DNA of 64,000 bases, from positions 24,217-88,216 of the forward strand of contig JADGRQ010000014.1 of the NCBI GenBank assembly GCA_017880775.1, in the 5' to 3' direction. Below are positions 6,572-14,982 of this stretch, in pieces; within the stretch, counting starts at the first letter, position 1, and each line of letters opens with the position of its first letter. A model generated the notes under the pieces. It made no database searches. It had not been told where the DNA came from and saw nothing but the letters and a program-made list of their open reading frames with translations. Source of the DNA: Burkholderiales bacterium. Lineage in GTDB: Bacteria; Pseudomonadota; Gammaproteobacteria; Burkholderiales; SG8-39. The translations under genes and the position numbers were made by a program.

Positions 6572-8860
6572 ATGACGCAAGACTCATTTGCTGACTTAGA
6601 TCCTCGCGTTAGAAGGCATATTGCTTCCGCTATCTTTAACGCGGAATTTTTCAGAATCTACTATTTTATTCCGCATTTCCCCCAAGACGTGAGAAATAGC
6701 AGTCACTTTCAGGGATTCACGGAAGGAATACTTCGGACCGTGAATCTATTTGCGCGGGCCCTTGCGGCGCCAGCAGATATGCGAGAGATATTCGAAGAAG
6801 TTGATGTGGTAATTCCACTCCGCGTGGCAGGTGAGATTCAGCCACGAATTGCTCCAATTGATATTACGTATCTCAGGCAAGTATTGGATATGGGAGAGAT
6901 TGTATTTGCCTGCATTCTATCAAATGATTCTACTCTGGCGGCCGCAGTTGACGCAATCGTCGCAGAGCGCCCTATACCTATATTGCACATGTCGACCGAG
7001 ACTGCTTTCGCCCGAGTTGATGTCGCCGACAAATCGTTGGATCCATTTCGCAAATATGTCGCTGCCGTAGTGGAAATCCTTCGTGCCCGAGGGTCAGGAG
7101 AGCCCATAGTGCGGGCGTACGATGAGATCAAGCAGGGACAAAGGCGAAATCCCGCTAGGGCGCTTAGTCTCGAGAAACGAAACCACAACGTAACAGCGCC
7201 CAACGAATTGGCGCTCGAGGTTGCCAACTTTGCATTTCGGAGAGAGCGGCCAATCAATTCAACGCAGGACCACAACTACGTCAGTGCAATCGCACGGAGT
7301 TTCGATGCAATTGCAAATAGACGTAAGCAAATTCTGAAACGGCAGCCGTTCTTGGAATCAGAAATGCCGTACAAGGCTGTGGTTGCATTGCCGTCGGTCT
7401 TCGCGCTTCACCATGGCCCCGCTCGATCGCTAAAAAATCCCATTGCGAAGGCTGATAGAGATGCAATTCGTAAAGTGATTCGTTACTTCGTCCGGGGTGA
7501 GACGTTCGCAATGAGGGGTGAAGACACTGACTTACTTCCAGCTCTTGAAAATAGGTTCTGTCAATTTATAATTCAGATGCGTAGCGAAGAGTTGAGCGCG
7601 TTCACCGTCGCTGTGGCTATGTATACAGTTAGCTGCTTTGCCCCTGCATTGAGGCTTCCCCCCGGAGTAAATAAAGTTCGCGAGCAATTGTTCAAGATTG
7701 GAAACTGTAGCCGAGGGAATTCACCGCACAGGCGCTTTAAGCTAAACAAATTAGTGGGGCTAGCAGAAGCGCAAATGTTAGAGGTTGTTCCGAAAGAACT
7801 TATGAGTCGGATAACGTCGCTCTGCGATGGACGCGGGAGTATAAAGCTGCTCACGGATCTTCCTCTCGAATGGATTCCGATAAATGGCGTCCCTTTAGCG
7901 CTGAGGCAGGACTGCAGTCGAATACCTGTTACGCCTGGCAATCTGTTTTTTGGAGAATCCTGCCCACACGGCAAATTGGTTCTGAATTCGTTAGCGCTAG
8001 ACGAGGTCTTAATAATCCGATCGTTCGGAAAGAGTGATCCTATTCGCGGCGTATTGGAGCGAGCCATCCGTCTTTTTAGCGCAGATGCGGGTAAGGACTA
8101 TCCCAAGTATCGGTTTGTCGATGTCGAGAATGAACAGAGCCTAAGGGCGGCGCTCAACGGATTCGAGGGGGCGATAGTTATATTCGACTGTCATGGACAT
8201 TGGGGCCAACGAGACGATGTTGGAACGTTAATGATTGGAGGTCAGCCGTTGGATGTGTGGGGTCTTCGCGGCAAGGCCAAAATTCCGCCGATTGTGATTT
8301 TGGGCGCTTGTGATACACATCCGCTGGATGGTTCACACGCGTCGGTAGGCAACGGAATGATCGCTTGCGGTGCCCTGACTGTTCTTGCCACTACGTTACC
8401 GATTGACGTACTAAAATCTTCAATGTTTGTGGCACGATTGTTGTTTAGGATGAAGTCATATGTCGAGATTCATACCCAACAACTCGATCGCCCGTTATCC
8501 TGGGTCAGAGTGATAAGCGGCATGCAGCGAATGACCTACGTAACAGAGGTTCTACAAGAATTGATTTCCCCGGGGGGGATCTCTCTGTCTGAAGACGCGC
8601 GAAGGAAGATCGGCTATCAGGCTAACAATTGGATAAATTCTGGCGAACCGGCATGGTACGAACGAACCGTCCGGTTTATTGCGTCCAGCGCGGATATTGA
8701 GCGAAGCCGGCTCAACAAACTCATTGCGGAGAGAGCGAAAATAACGGATTGTCTGAAGTATGTTCAACTCGGCAACCCTGACAGAATTTGGATCGCGAGT
8801 AAGTCCATGAGCGTGGCGAATAGGAGGCTGCAATCAGGGAGCCGACAGACCCTCTCGTGA
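6572..8860 (+). CDS. CHAT-domain (caspase-like) protease, putative defence effector
   Basis: A 762-residue protein; the ATG at 6572 is chosen over an upstream TTG at 6557. The C-terminal part has a CHAT (caspase HetF-associated with TPRs) core: strand plus histidine in VIFDCHGHWG (H541/H543) and, 37 residues on, the nucleophile motif VILGACDTH with C580, followed by the GNGMIACGALTVLATT helix typical of the family. The N-terminal ~480 residues match nothing I recognise; no TPR, NACHT or WD repeats are evident. There is no signal peptide or membrane helix. The stop is 6 bp from the stop of a convergent HerA gene, and codon use and GC are equally unlike the flanking genome. Likely role: protease released on infection; inferred. 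Confidence 0.75.
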   Translation: MTQDSFADLDPRVRRHIASAIFNAEFFRIYYFIPHFPQDVRNSSHFQGFTEGILRTVNLFARALAAPADMREIFEEVDVVIPLRVAGEIQPRIAPIDITYLRQVLDMGEIVFACILSNDSTLAAAVDAIVAERPIPILHMSTETAFARVDVADKSLDPFRKYVAAVVEILRARGSGEPIVRAYDEIKQGQRRNPARALSLEKRNHNVTAPNELALEVANFAFRRERPINSTQDHNYVSAIARSFDAIANRRKQILKRQPFLESEMPYKAVVALPSVFALHHGPARSLKNPIAKADRDAIRKVIRYFVRGETFAMRGEDTDLLPALENRFCQFIIQMRSEELSAFTVAVAMYTVSCFAPALRLPPGVNKVREQLFKIGNCSRGNSPHRRFKLNKLVGLAEAQMLEVVPKELMSRITSLCDGRGSIKLLTDLPLEWIPINGVPLALRQDCSRIPVTPGNLFFGESCPHGKLVLNSLALDEVLIIRSFGKSDPIRGVLERAIRLFSADAGKDYPKYRFVDVENEQSLRAALNGFEGAIVIFDCHGHWGQRDDVGTLMIGGQPLDVWGLRGKAKIPPIVILGACDTHPLDGSHASVGNGMIACGALTVLATTLPIDVLKSSMFVARLLFRMKSYVEIHTQQLDRPLSWVRVISGMQRMTYVTEVLQELISPGGISLSEDARRKIGYQANNWINSGEPAWYERTVRFIASSADIERSRLNKLIAERAKITDCLKYVQLGNPDRIWIASKSMSVANRRLQSGSRQTLS

Positions 8861-8866
8861 GGTTGC

Positions 8867-10933
8867 CTACTTAGGCTTCTTCTTTGATGCTGGTTTTGCT
8901 TGCGCCGGGGATTGGCCCGGAATCGGGTTTCCAAGACCCCAAGCGGTCAGTGCATCGTCCAAGTTGAATAGATGTTGCGCATTCTTTAGCCAAGACATAT
9001 GGGGACTAGCCGATTGGCTATGAGGAGCTATCCTTGGCTTGTCGATTTGGACCCGCGCAGGAACGTTCATGCTGCTTCCAAGAACAATTGCTTCACCAGC
9101 CGACAAAATCGTTATTTGGTCAAGGAGGCGGCGAGCTTGACTTGGAACAATCCGCCGAAAGTGATCAATATCATCTGGATTCTGGAGTCTATGCATTATG
9201 AAGTTTGCGCATTGACTGAGTATTGTTGCACTCACATCGCCGGGGCGTTGGCTAGCAACTATCAAGGAAAGCCCAAACTTTCTGCCCTCCTTGGCAATTC
9301 GCTCAAACGCATCCCTGGATACACCAACTCCGCGAGTTTCATTTTGTCGGATCGGAGTAACGTAATTGTGTGCTTCTTCAAGAACAATCGCCCAAGGCTC
9401 ATGGAAGCGCTTATCTGAGCTAGTGTGCTCGCGCAGATCAAGTAACAGACGTCCAATTATTCCACAAATATATGGGAGCACTTCGTGCCCAATCATTGAA
9501 CAATCGATGATGCATGTGTCATTGCCGCTCTCGTTTACCCCTATGCCCAGTCGAGAAAGCCAATCAGCAAAGGACGTTATCTTCAGTGAGTCATAGTTTA
9601 GAAAACAGGACCAACGCTGATCTTGAAGGCGATTACCAATTCTTAGTTGGAGGCCGCGCAAAAACTGCCGAAATCCATGCTCGCCTTCATCTATACGCGC
9701 GGCCTCGAGGAGCTTTGCTGGGTCGCGCAGATAGCTCAAATCAAAGTAGATTGGTTTGTCTGCAGATTGTTGGCTCAGATCGAAGTTCTTAGGATTTTGC
9801 TCATCAAGAGCTGTCTTTAGGCTGGCAATTCGCTGCGTAAGCTCAACCTCGTCCGCACCGAACGAGCTGTGATCGGATTCATGGGCTTTCAGAAGAGAAC
9901 CAATGGCGCCGATATCGCTGTTTGCGGACGAGGAAGGAGTGAGCGTTCCCGCATAGCCAATAAAGGCATCCCAGATCTGACCTGCGTTCTTTCCCTTGTA
10001 TGGCCCTTTCCCGGAGTGAATTAGGTCGACAAGGCTATCTAATCGGATGACACACTCGCGCACACCGCTCGATAGCGATACGGAACCACCACCTTTCGCT
10101 AGAGACCATAGGTTCACAAGAGCAGGTTGCTGCGTTTGTTCGGCGACGCTCAACCATTCGCAGACCTCGCTTGTGCTCATCAGCCATATTGGTAGTCCGA
10201 ATTCTTTGCCGTTGACGTATAGGTGATTGGGTTTCTTGCCTCCAACTACCCCCGCCTTGGAGAAGGCATTTCCATATTCACCGTTGATGTCAAGAATAAA
10301 AAAGCGGGGACGCCCACCGGCGCGGTCATGAAGTGCACTTTGAACAAGTTGGCAAACAGTGTTTGATTTGCCCGAGCCTGTATTTCCCACAATCGCTAGT
10401 GGTCGTGAGAACAAGTCGTTATATGAGGCCTTAACAAGTTGCTGCGCAGGAGCGGTCGCGAGGCCTAGCCTAATCGCTGAGTCGTAATCTTCGCCAGATA
10501 CGTTTCCTTCGGGTTGGTTTCGTAGTGGTGCATCTTCGAATACTGACTTAAGTGTTGGGGACGATGCGAGTTCAGCCGGCATCCCGAGGGTGGGTAACGC
10601 GCCTAGTCCTGCGTCGAAGCGAAGGGCGCCCGATGGGGGTTTGGGCCGGACCGACCCTAGTAGTTGGACAGTCGCCGTGCGGCGAGGGCGGGCGAGTTGA
10701 AGCGTTAGCTCTTCATCCGAGGGATCGTAGGTCTCCCGCGAGTCCAGATCGGTAATGATTCCTACGGCCCTTTGGCCAGGCCCTAGTTCAAATGTCACGT
10801 AAGCATTTATTGATATGGCATTGCTGGTGCCGTGGACGTGAGAACGGACGGCACTTCGAACTTCCTGCGATAGTTCGACGGTCACCCGGAAACCGTGAAC
10901 GGCGACAACGTTGCCAATTGTGGTTTCATTCAT
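8867..10933 (-). CDS. herA: HerA-family ATPase/translocase (SIR2-HerA defence pair)
   Basis: A 688-residue FtsK-HerA superfamily ATPase. The N-terminal HAS-barrel (IGNVVAVHGFRVTVEL) supports the ATG at 10933 rather than an upstream ATG overlapping the previous gene. Walker A GNTGSGKS is at about 183-190, Walker B in WAIVLEEAHN near residue 540, then the family's KEGRKFGLSLIVASQRP sensor block with arginine finger candidates. HerA forms hexamers. In SIR2-HerA systems the ring assembles with a SIR2 effector and senses phage. It lies 16 bp after the SIR2 gene, clearly one operon. The C-terminus is lysine/proline-rich. No NurA nuclease is nearby, so a repair role is less likely. Confidence 0.88.
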   Translation of the reverse strand: MNETTIGNVVAVHGFRVTVELSQEVRSAVRSHVHGTSNAISINAYVTFELGPGQRAVGIITDLDSRETYDPSDEELTLQLARPRRTATVQLLGSVRPKPPSGALRFDAGLGALPTLGMPAELASSPTLKSVFEDAPLRNQPEGNVSGEDYDSAIRLGLATAPAQQLVKASYNDLFSRPLAIVGNTGSGKSNTVCQLVQSALHDRAGGRPRFFILDINGEYGNAFSKAGVVGGKKPNHLYVNGKEFGLPIWLMSTSEVCEWLSVAEQTQQPALVNLWSLAKGGGSVSLSSGVRECVIRLDSLVDLIHSGKGPYKGKNAGQIWDAFIGYAGTLTPSSSANSDIGAIGSLLKAHESDHSSFGADEVELTQRIASLKTALDEQNPKNFDLSQQSADKPIYFDLSYLRDPAKLLEAARIDEGEHGFRQFLRGLQLRIGNRLQDQRWSCFLNYDSLKITSFADWLSRLGIGVNESGNDTCIIDCSMIGHEVLPYICGIIGRLLLDLREHTSSDKRFHEPWAIVLEEAHNYVTPIRQNETRGVGVSRDAFERIAKEGRKFGLSLIVASQRPGDVSATILSQCANFIMHRLQNPDDIDHFRRIVPSQARRLLDQITILSAGEAIVLGSSMNVPARVQIDKPRIAPHSQSASPHMSWLKNAQHLFNLDDALTAWGLGNPIPGQSPAQAKPASKKKPK

Positions 10934-10949
10934 GTGATGCGTTGCCCGC

Positions 10950-12308
10950 TTAAGGCACCCCACGTAATCCGTCGGCAATCTTGCGCACCCGAACCCACTC
11001 CTCTAGCCAAGCTACATTTGGTAGGACATTTGTCGCGAGATCGTCAAAAGTGGCGGGGGTTGTAGGCCCAATCGACATTGGCGTATCGAAACCTTCCAGA
11101 AGATATACGCGGGCACCGATTGCCTGATATCCCTCTAGGCGACTCCTTAGGTTTGGGTTTGGAGCGGGCTCTACTACGAGCATTACAAAGCTTGGATTGA
11201 TCAAAGCGTCTTCAACTATTCGCGTGACGTGATTATCGCCAAATCCATAGCCGGAAATGAGCAAGAAGCTCTGTGGCAATTGCAGCGACTGATGAAATAT
11301 TCTGAATAGATGAGCGTATGGGAGATCCAGTGTTTCAATGTATTTTGACGCGGTTGGCAGAATGCCCAATGTTCCAGGTAACGTAGAAGACAAGGTATCG
11401 AACTCAACGGCCGAAACCTTCGATGTCTTGGAGAAGCTATCTCTGAACGTTTGATACTTCGCAAGGTCCGGATGCGCCGCAAAGATTCCGGGACTTGATG
11501 CCCTTTCCCACCAATGTATCGATCCGTGAAGTTTAAACAAATGCAAAAATTTGTCGTATCGCCGAACCTTGCCTTCTCCGATGTCGCCCGGGAAATAGAT
11601 GTCAAGTGAGTAGCACGATGGATCAAACTTCGGCTGGGCTTTTCCGACAAAGCCATCCCAATAATGGATTCCTAGATGATCCAATGCCTGTTCTATCAAT
11701 GTGTCGTAGTTGAGGGTGAAAATTCGCGTTCGGCCGAGCGATGGGTCTCGCGCGAGGAGCTTTGTAACGAAAGCGTGGTGTGCGGTAGGTGTGGTCGTCG
11801 GGGCAGGTAAAGGGAGCGCGCAGAACAAGAAGATAGTGCGACGCAAGTCGTCGATCAGTAGTTGAAGATTGCTTATAGATGGGGTTGGGCCTGAGCGCCA
11901 GGTGATGCTGGTCGCAATAGATTTGGCGTTACTCAGTAAAGCGTGCGCAGTCACCAATTGCGATAGCCATTCTTCAAAGCCGGGTGCTCCACCTGTTGCG
12001 ACCTCTCCCTGCCGCGCTGCAATGAATGCAGCGAGTTCGCTATTGGCTTTGTCGCTGTAGTACGCCAGTAGAAGCTGCAGTACGGACCGTTCTAAGTTAG
12101 GGAGAGTCTTTCCTCCGCGTCCCACTGAAGCCCCGGCCGCCAAAAGAACAAGGACGTTTTCCATGCGTAGCCACTGTGCAAGCAGAGATTGCAGACGCAC
12201 GAGTTCCTCGCTCGCGTCTGTGCTACTCGCGTCGGGCGCAAGCAGATCCTTGGAAGTCGGCCCTGATAGGCGATACCTTCGGGTCGAAGCCGTCGGTACT
12301 GAACTCAT
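10950..12308 (-). CDS. SIR2-domain NADase effector (SIR2-HerA defence pair)
   Basis: A 452-residue protein of the SIR2-like defence class. NAD-site elements in order: VLLAAGASVGRGG (GAGAS variant with AAGAS, about residue 56), TLNYDTLIEQ (about 205, the T-x-N-Y-D motif), LFKLHGSIHW with the catalytic histidine (about 260), and ISGYGFGDNH (about 365). Such proteins deplete NAD+ on phage infection and so abort it. A strong GAGGGGAG ribosome site precedes the ATG. It is first in the operon with herA. No transmembrane segment. The low GC matches herA and the CHAT gene. Confidence 0.87.
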   Translation of the reverse strand: MSSVPTASTRRYRLSGPTSKDLLAPDASSTDASEELVRLQSLLAQWLRMENVLVLLAAGASVGRGGKTLPNLERSVLQLLLAYYSDKANSELAAFIAARQGEVATGGAPGFEEWLSQLVTAHALLSNAKSIATSITWRSGPTPSISNLQLLIDDLRRTIFLFCALPLPAPTTTPTAHHAFVTKLLARDPSLGRTRIFTLNYDTLIEQALDHLGIHYWDGFVGKAQPKFDPSCYSLDIYFPGDIGEGKVRRYDKFLHLFKLHGSIHWWERASSPGIFAAHPDLAKYQTFRDSFSKTSKVSAVEFDTLSSTLPGTLGILPTASKYIETLDLPYAHLFRIFHQSLQLPQSFLLISGYGFGDNHVTRIVEDALINPSFVMLVVEPAPNPNLRSRLEGYQAIGARVYLLEGFDTPMSIGPTTPATFDDLATNVLPNVAWLEEWVRVRKIADGLRGVP

Positions 12309-12323
12309 TGGTCTCCCCTCTGA

Positions 12324-12345
12324 ATTCTTACTGATCTATTCTTAC
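12324..12345 (-). promoter_or_regulatory. Direct repeat in the SIR2-HerA promoter region
   Basis: ATTCTTAC occurs twice, at 12324-12331 and 12338-12345, 14 bp apart and 16-37 bp before the SIR2 start. On the coding strand this reads GTAAGAAT twice and overlaps where a -10 element would be expected. It could be a regulator site; no regulator gene is in the island. Confidence 0.3.
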
Positions 12346-12569
12346 ACGTTAACGGTCACCTCTATGGGCATAAACGCTGGATTTGCAACGCAGTTCGGGT
12401 CCAAGCCGCTTTCCGGGAAGATCTCCGTGAAGTTCGGTGGCCGGTGAGGGTGACTGTCAGAGGTGGTCCCGGGCACTTCGCCGACTAGGGCGTGCTCGAC
12501 CGGCGCGACCTGGACAAGCACCACATCCGGGTGGTGAGCTGCGAGAGCCCGATAGTGATCCTCGACCAC
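12342..12569 (-). pseudogene. Unrecognised short frame, probable gene remnant at island edge
   Basis: A 75-codon frame read in the same direction as, and ending 33 bp before, the SIR2 gene. The translation (for example HHPDVVLVQVAPVEH, then a His/Pro-rich stretch) reads like real protein sequence rather than noise, and the frame stays open upstream of the GTG at 12569 without a good start or ribosome site. I do not recognise the family. It straddles the change from high-GC host DNA (right) to low-GC island DNA (left), so it is most simply the cut end of a gene. A genuine leader gene of the defence operon cannot be excluded. Confidence 0.3.
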
Positions 12570-12644
12570 CGAGGCGTACCCCCATGACGCCCTAAGCCGC
12601 GAACGCCGCCCGCCGCCGATACAATGCCCGCAGGGGGAACACCC

Positions 12645-13715
12645 GTGTCACGCAGGCACCAGTGGCTGGTCTTCGGCGTATCGATGCGCTTCGCGGTGCT
12701 GCTCGGCGCGGTATTCGGCGTGTTCGCCGGCGCTGCCTCCTTCGAGCCGCCGCTCGCCGGCGCCGCGTTCGGCGCGCTCAGCACGGCGATCTACGCGTTG
12801 GTGCTGATGGGGCTGCTGGGCGGGGCGGAAATCTTCCTGCCGACCACACGCCTCGGCCGCGCGCTCGGCCGCGCGCCCTTCTTCGCCGTGGTGGCGGTGA
12901 AATCCGTCGTCTACTCCGCGGTGGTGGTGGCCGTCGTGGTCGGAAAACTGGGGCCGCGCATCGCGCTGTTCGCCTTCGACGCGGACCTCGTCGCGGGCTT
13001 CGATGCGCAGCTCCAGTCGAAGCTGCCGCGCGGTTACGTCGCCGCGGTGTTGGCGCTGACGGGGTTCTTCATGGTCCTGCTGCGCCACGCGGCGCAGCTG
13101 ATCGGCGAGCGCAGCTTCCGCGACATCGTGCTCGGCCGCTACCGCCGGCCGCGCGCGGAGGAGCGGTTTTTCCTCTTCATCGACATCGTCGGCTCCACGC
13201 CGGTCGCGGAACGCCTGGGGCCGCTGTCGGTGCACCGCTACCTGGACCGGGTCTTCCAGGCGGCCTCCGGCCCGATCGACGAGCACCGCGGCGAGGTCTA
13301 CCAGTACGTGGGCGACGAAATCGTGGTGACCTGGACTGTGGCGGAGGGCCGCGCGGAGGCGCGGCCGCTCGCGTGCCTGTTCGGCATCGTGGCGGCACTG
13401 GCGCAGGCGGCGCCCGAATTCGAGCGCGTGTTCGGCGCGGTGCCGAAGCTGCGCGCGGCGCTGCACGCGGGCGAGGTGGTGACCGGCGAAGTCGGCGGCA
13501 GCCGGCGCGCGATCGTGTTCCATGGCGACGTGATGAACGCCACCTCGCGCCTCGAGAACCTGACCCGCACGCTGGGCCATCCGTACCTCGTATCGGAAGA
13601 CGCGCTCGCGCGTCTCGAGGGCGCGGAGGCCTATGCGCTCACGGACCTGGGCCCGCAGTCGCTGCGCGGCAAGGATGCGCCGCTGCGCGTGTACGCGGTC
13701 GCGGCGAAGCTTTAA
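12645..13715 (+). CDS. Membrane-anchored class III adenylate/guanylate cyclase
   Basis: A 356-residue protein from a GTG start placed 6 bp after AGGGGGA; an ATG at 12624 is an alternative. The N-terminal ~165 residues hold four to five hydrophobic helices with short loops. The C-terminal part is a class III cyclase homology domain: first metal aspartate in FFLFIDIVGST, second in QYVGDEIVVTW, and the N/R transition-state pair in GDVMNATSRLEN. It should make cAMP (or cGMP) at the cytoplasmic face. A kinase with a cyclic-nucleotide-binding domain is encoded at 55.6 kb, but no link is shown. The next gene follows after 27 bp. Confidence 0.85.
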   Translation: MSRRHQWLVFGVSMRFAVLLGAVFGVFAGAASFEPPLAGAAFGALSTAIYALVLMGLLGGAEIFLPTTRLGRALGRAPFFAVVAVKSVVYSAVVVAVVVGKLGPRIALFAFDADLVAGFDAQLQSKLPRGYVAAVLALTGFFMVLLRHAAQLIGERSFRDIVLGRYRRPRAEERFFLFIDIVGSTPVAERLGPLSVHRYLDRVFQAASGPIDEHRGEVYQYVGDEIVVTWTVAEGRAEARPLACLFGIVAALAQAAPEFERVFGAVPKLRAALHAGEVVTGEVGGSRRAIVFHGDVMNATSRLENLTRTLGHPYLVSEDALARLEGAEAYALTDLGPQSLRGKDAPLRVYAVAAKL

Positions 13716-13742
13716 GCTTCAACACTCTTCGGCGAGGTTCCG

Positions 13743-14474
13743 ATGCTGGTCCTGCACCACGCCTGGCCCTCGAGCGCGTCGCGCCGGGTACGGCTGTGCC
13801 TGGAGGAGAAGGGCCTCGCCTACGAGAGCCATGCCGTCGACCTGGCGAAGCTGGAGCATCACTCGCCGGAATACCTGAAGATCAATCCGAATGGCGTGAT
13901 ACCGACGCTGGTGCACGACGGCCGGGCGCTCTACGAGAGCGGGACGATCTGCGAATACCTTGACGAGGTGTTCCCGGAGCCGCCGCTGCGGCCGGCGGAT
14001 GCCTGGGGTCGCGCGACGATGCGCAACTGGATCCGGTATGCCGATGAGCGGATCGGCAACCTGATCATCTTCAACTGGCGCCACGACCTGCAGAAGGTCG
14101 CCGAGAAGTGGTCGGACGAGGAGCTGGCGGAGCGGCTGAAGAAGATCCCGAGCAAGGAGCGGCGCGAAGCCTGGCTGCGCGTCGCGCGGCGGCCCTACAC
14201 CGAGGAGGAGCGCGCGGAGGCGCGCGCGAAGCTCGTGCAGATGCTGGGCCGCATGGAAGAGGCGCTGAAGGCCGCGGCATGGCTCGCCGGGGAGCGCTAT
14301 TCGATCGCGGACATCGCGCTCGTGCCGTTCGTCAAGCGCATCGACGAGGAGATCGCGCCGGACGAGACGGGAGCGGGCAGGCATCCCCGCGTCGCGCAAT
14401 GGTGGGCGGCGATCCAGGCGCGACCGGCGTTCGCGCGCGCCCGGATCGGACCGTTCGTGGAAACCTTGTCCTAG
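13743..14474 (+). CDS. Glutathione S-transferase family protein
   Basis: A 243-residue GST: N-terminal thioredoxin-like domain (about 1-80) with the cis-proline element GVIPTLVHDG and glutathione gamma-glutamyl contact YESGTICEYL, then an all-helical C-terminal domain (about 90-230) with the N-capping motif SIADIALVPF. The catalytic residue is probably one of the serines in WPSSASRR, as in Beta/Zeta-like classes. It is slightly long because of an insertion around residues 100-165. The stop overlaps the stop of the convergent DUF5329 gene by 4 bp. Confidence 0.87.
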   Translation: MLVLHHAWPSSASRRVRLCLEEKGLAYESHAVDLAKLEHHSPEYLKINPNGVIPTLVHDGRALYESGTICEYLDEVFPEPPLRPADAWGRATMRNWIRYADERIGNLIIFNWRHDLQKVAEKWSDEELAERLKKIPSKERREAWLRVARRPYTEEERAEARAKLVQMLGRMEEALKAAAWLAGERYSIADIALVPFVKRIDEEIAPDETGAGRHPRVAQWWAAIQARPAFARARIGPFVETLS

Positions 14475-14848
14475 CGTCGTTCCCGAAACCGCGCCAGTGC
14501 CTCGCTCAACCAGACGCGGCTCAATACCGGCGGCTTGACGCCGCACCTGACCTGGTAGGGGATGCCCGAGAGGCTGCTTTCCGACGCGGCGTTCGCGATA
14601 AAGTCCTGGGCGGTGCCTATCTTGTCCCGCCTCGCGAGATAGTCGTACTTGGTCCGAATATGCCCCTGTGCGGCCTTGGCGTCGCTCCAGGAGCCGTTGC
14701 GATAGAACTCGCAGCCGGAAGTCTCGACGTAGGCGAGCAGGTAATCGACTTCCTGTTGCACGCTGGGGGACGGTGCGGCGCCCGCAACCAGCGGGGCGGC
14801 CAACGCCATCGCGAGGACCCATGGCCTTGCTGTCGTGAATGTTCGCAT
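14471..14848 (-). CDS. Secreted DUF5329 family protein
   Basis: About 125 residues with a Sec signal peptide (MRTFTTARPWVLAMALAAPL, cleavage near AGA-AP). The mature part carries the features I associate with DUF5329: VDYLLAYVETSGCEFYRNGS, an AHIRTKYDYL-like helix, and SSLSGIPYQV before a W-L-x-x-L-A-R-x-R end. Function unknown; a periplasmic location is likely. Upstream in-frame ATGs at 14857 and 14860 are alternatives and no start has a strong ribosome site. It converges on the GST gene. Confidence 0.65.
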   Translation of the reverse strand: MRTFTTARPWVLAMALAAPLVAGAAPSPSVQQEVDYLLAYVETSGCEFYRNGSWSDAKAAQGHIRTKYDYLARRDKIGTAQDFIANAASESSLSGIPYQVRCGVKPPVLSRVWLSEALARFRERR

Positions 14849-14982
14849 GGCGTGCATCATCGGGGCGGCGGCGCCCGATTGCCAGCAGGCAATTGAAACA
14901 AGCTGTAAACGTCGCCGCGCCAGTAGAAAGGTGATTTTCGGGCCGATACTTTGTGCTTCAACCCTCAACGGAGGGGGTGACC

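Noticed and set aside
10552..10755. Plus-strand frame inside the HerA gene
   Set aside because: No family features and no ribosome site; antisense to clear HerA coding sequence.
13706..13720. GAAGCTT-T-AAGCTTC palindrome at the end of the cyclase gene as a terminator
   Set aside because: It spans the stop codon, has low GC in its arms and no T-run, so it is probably incidental.
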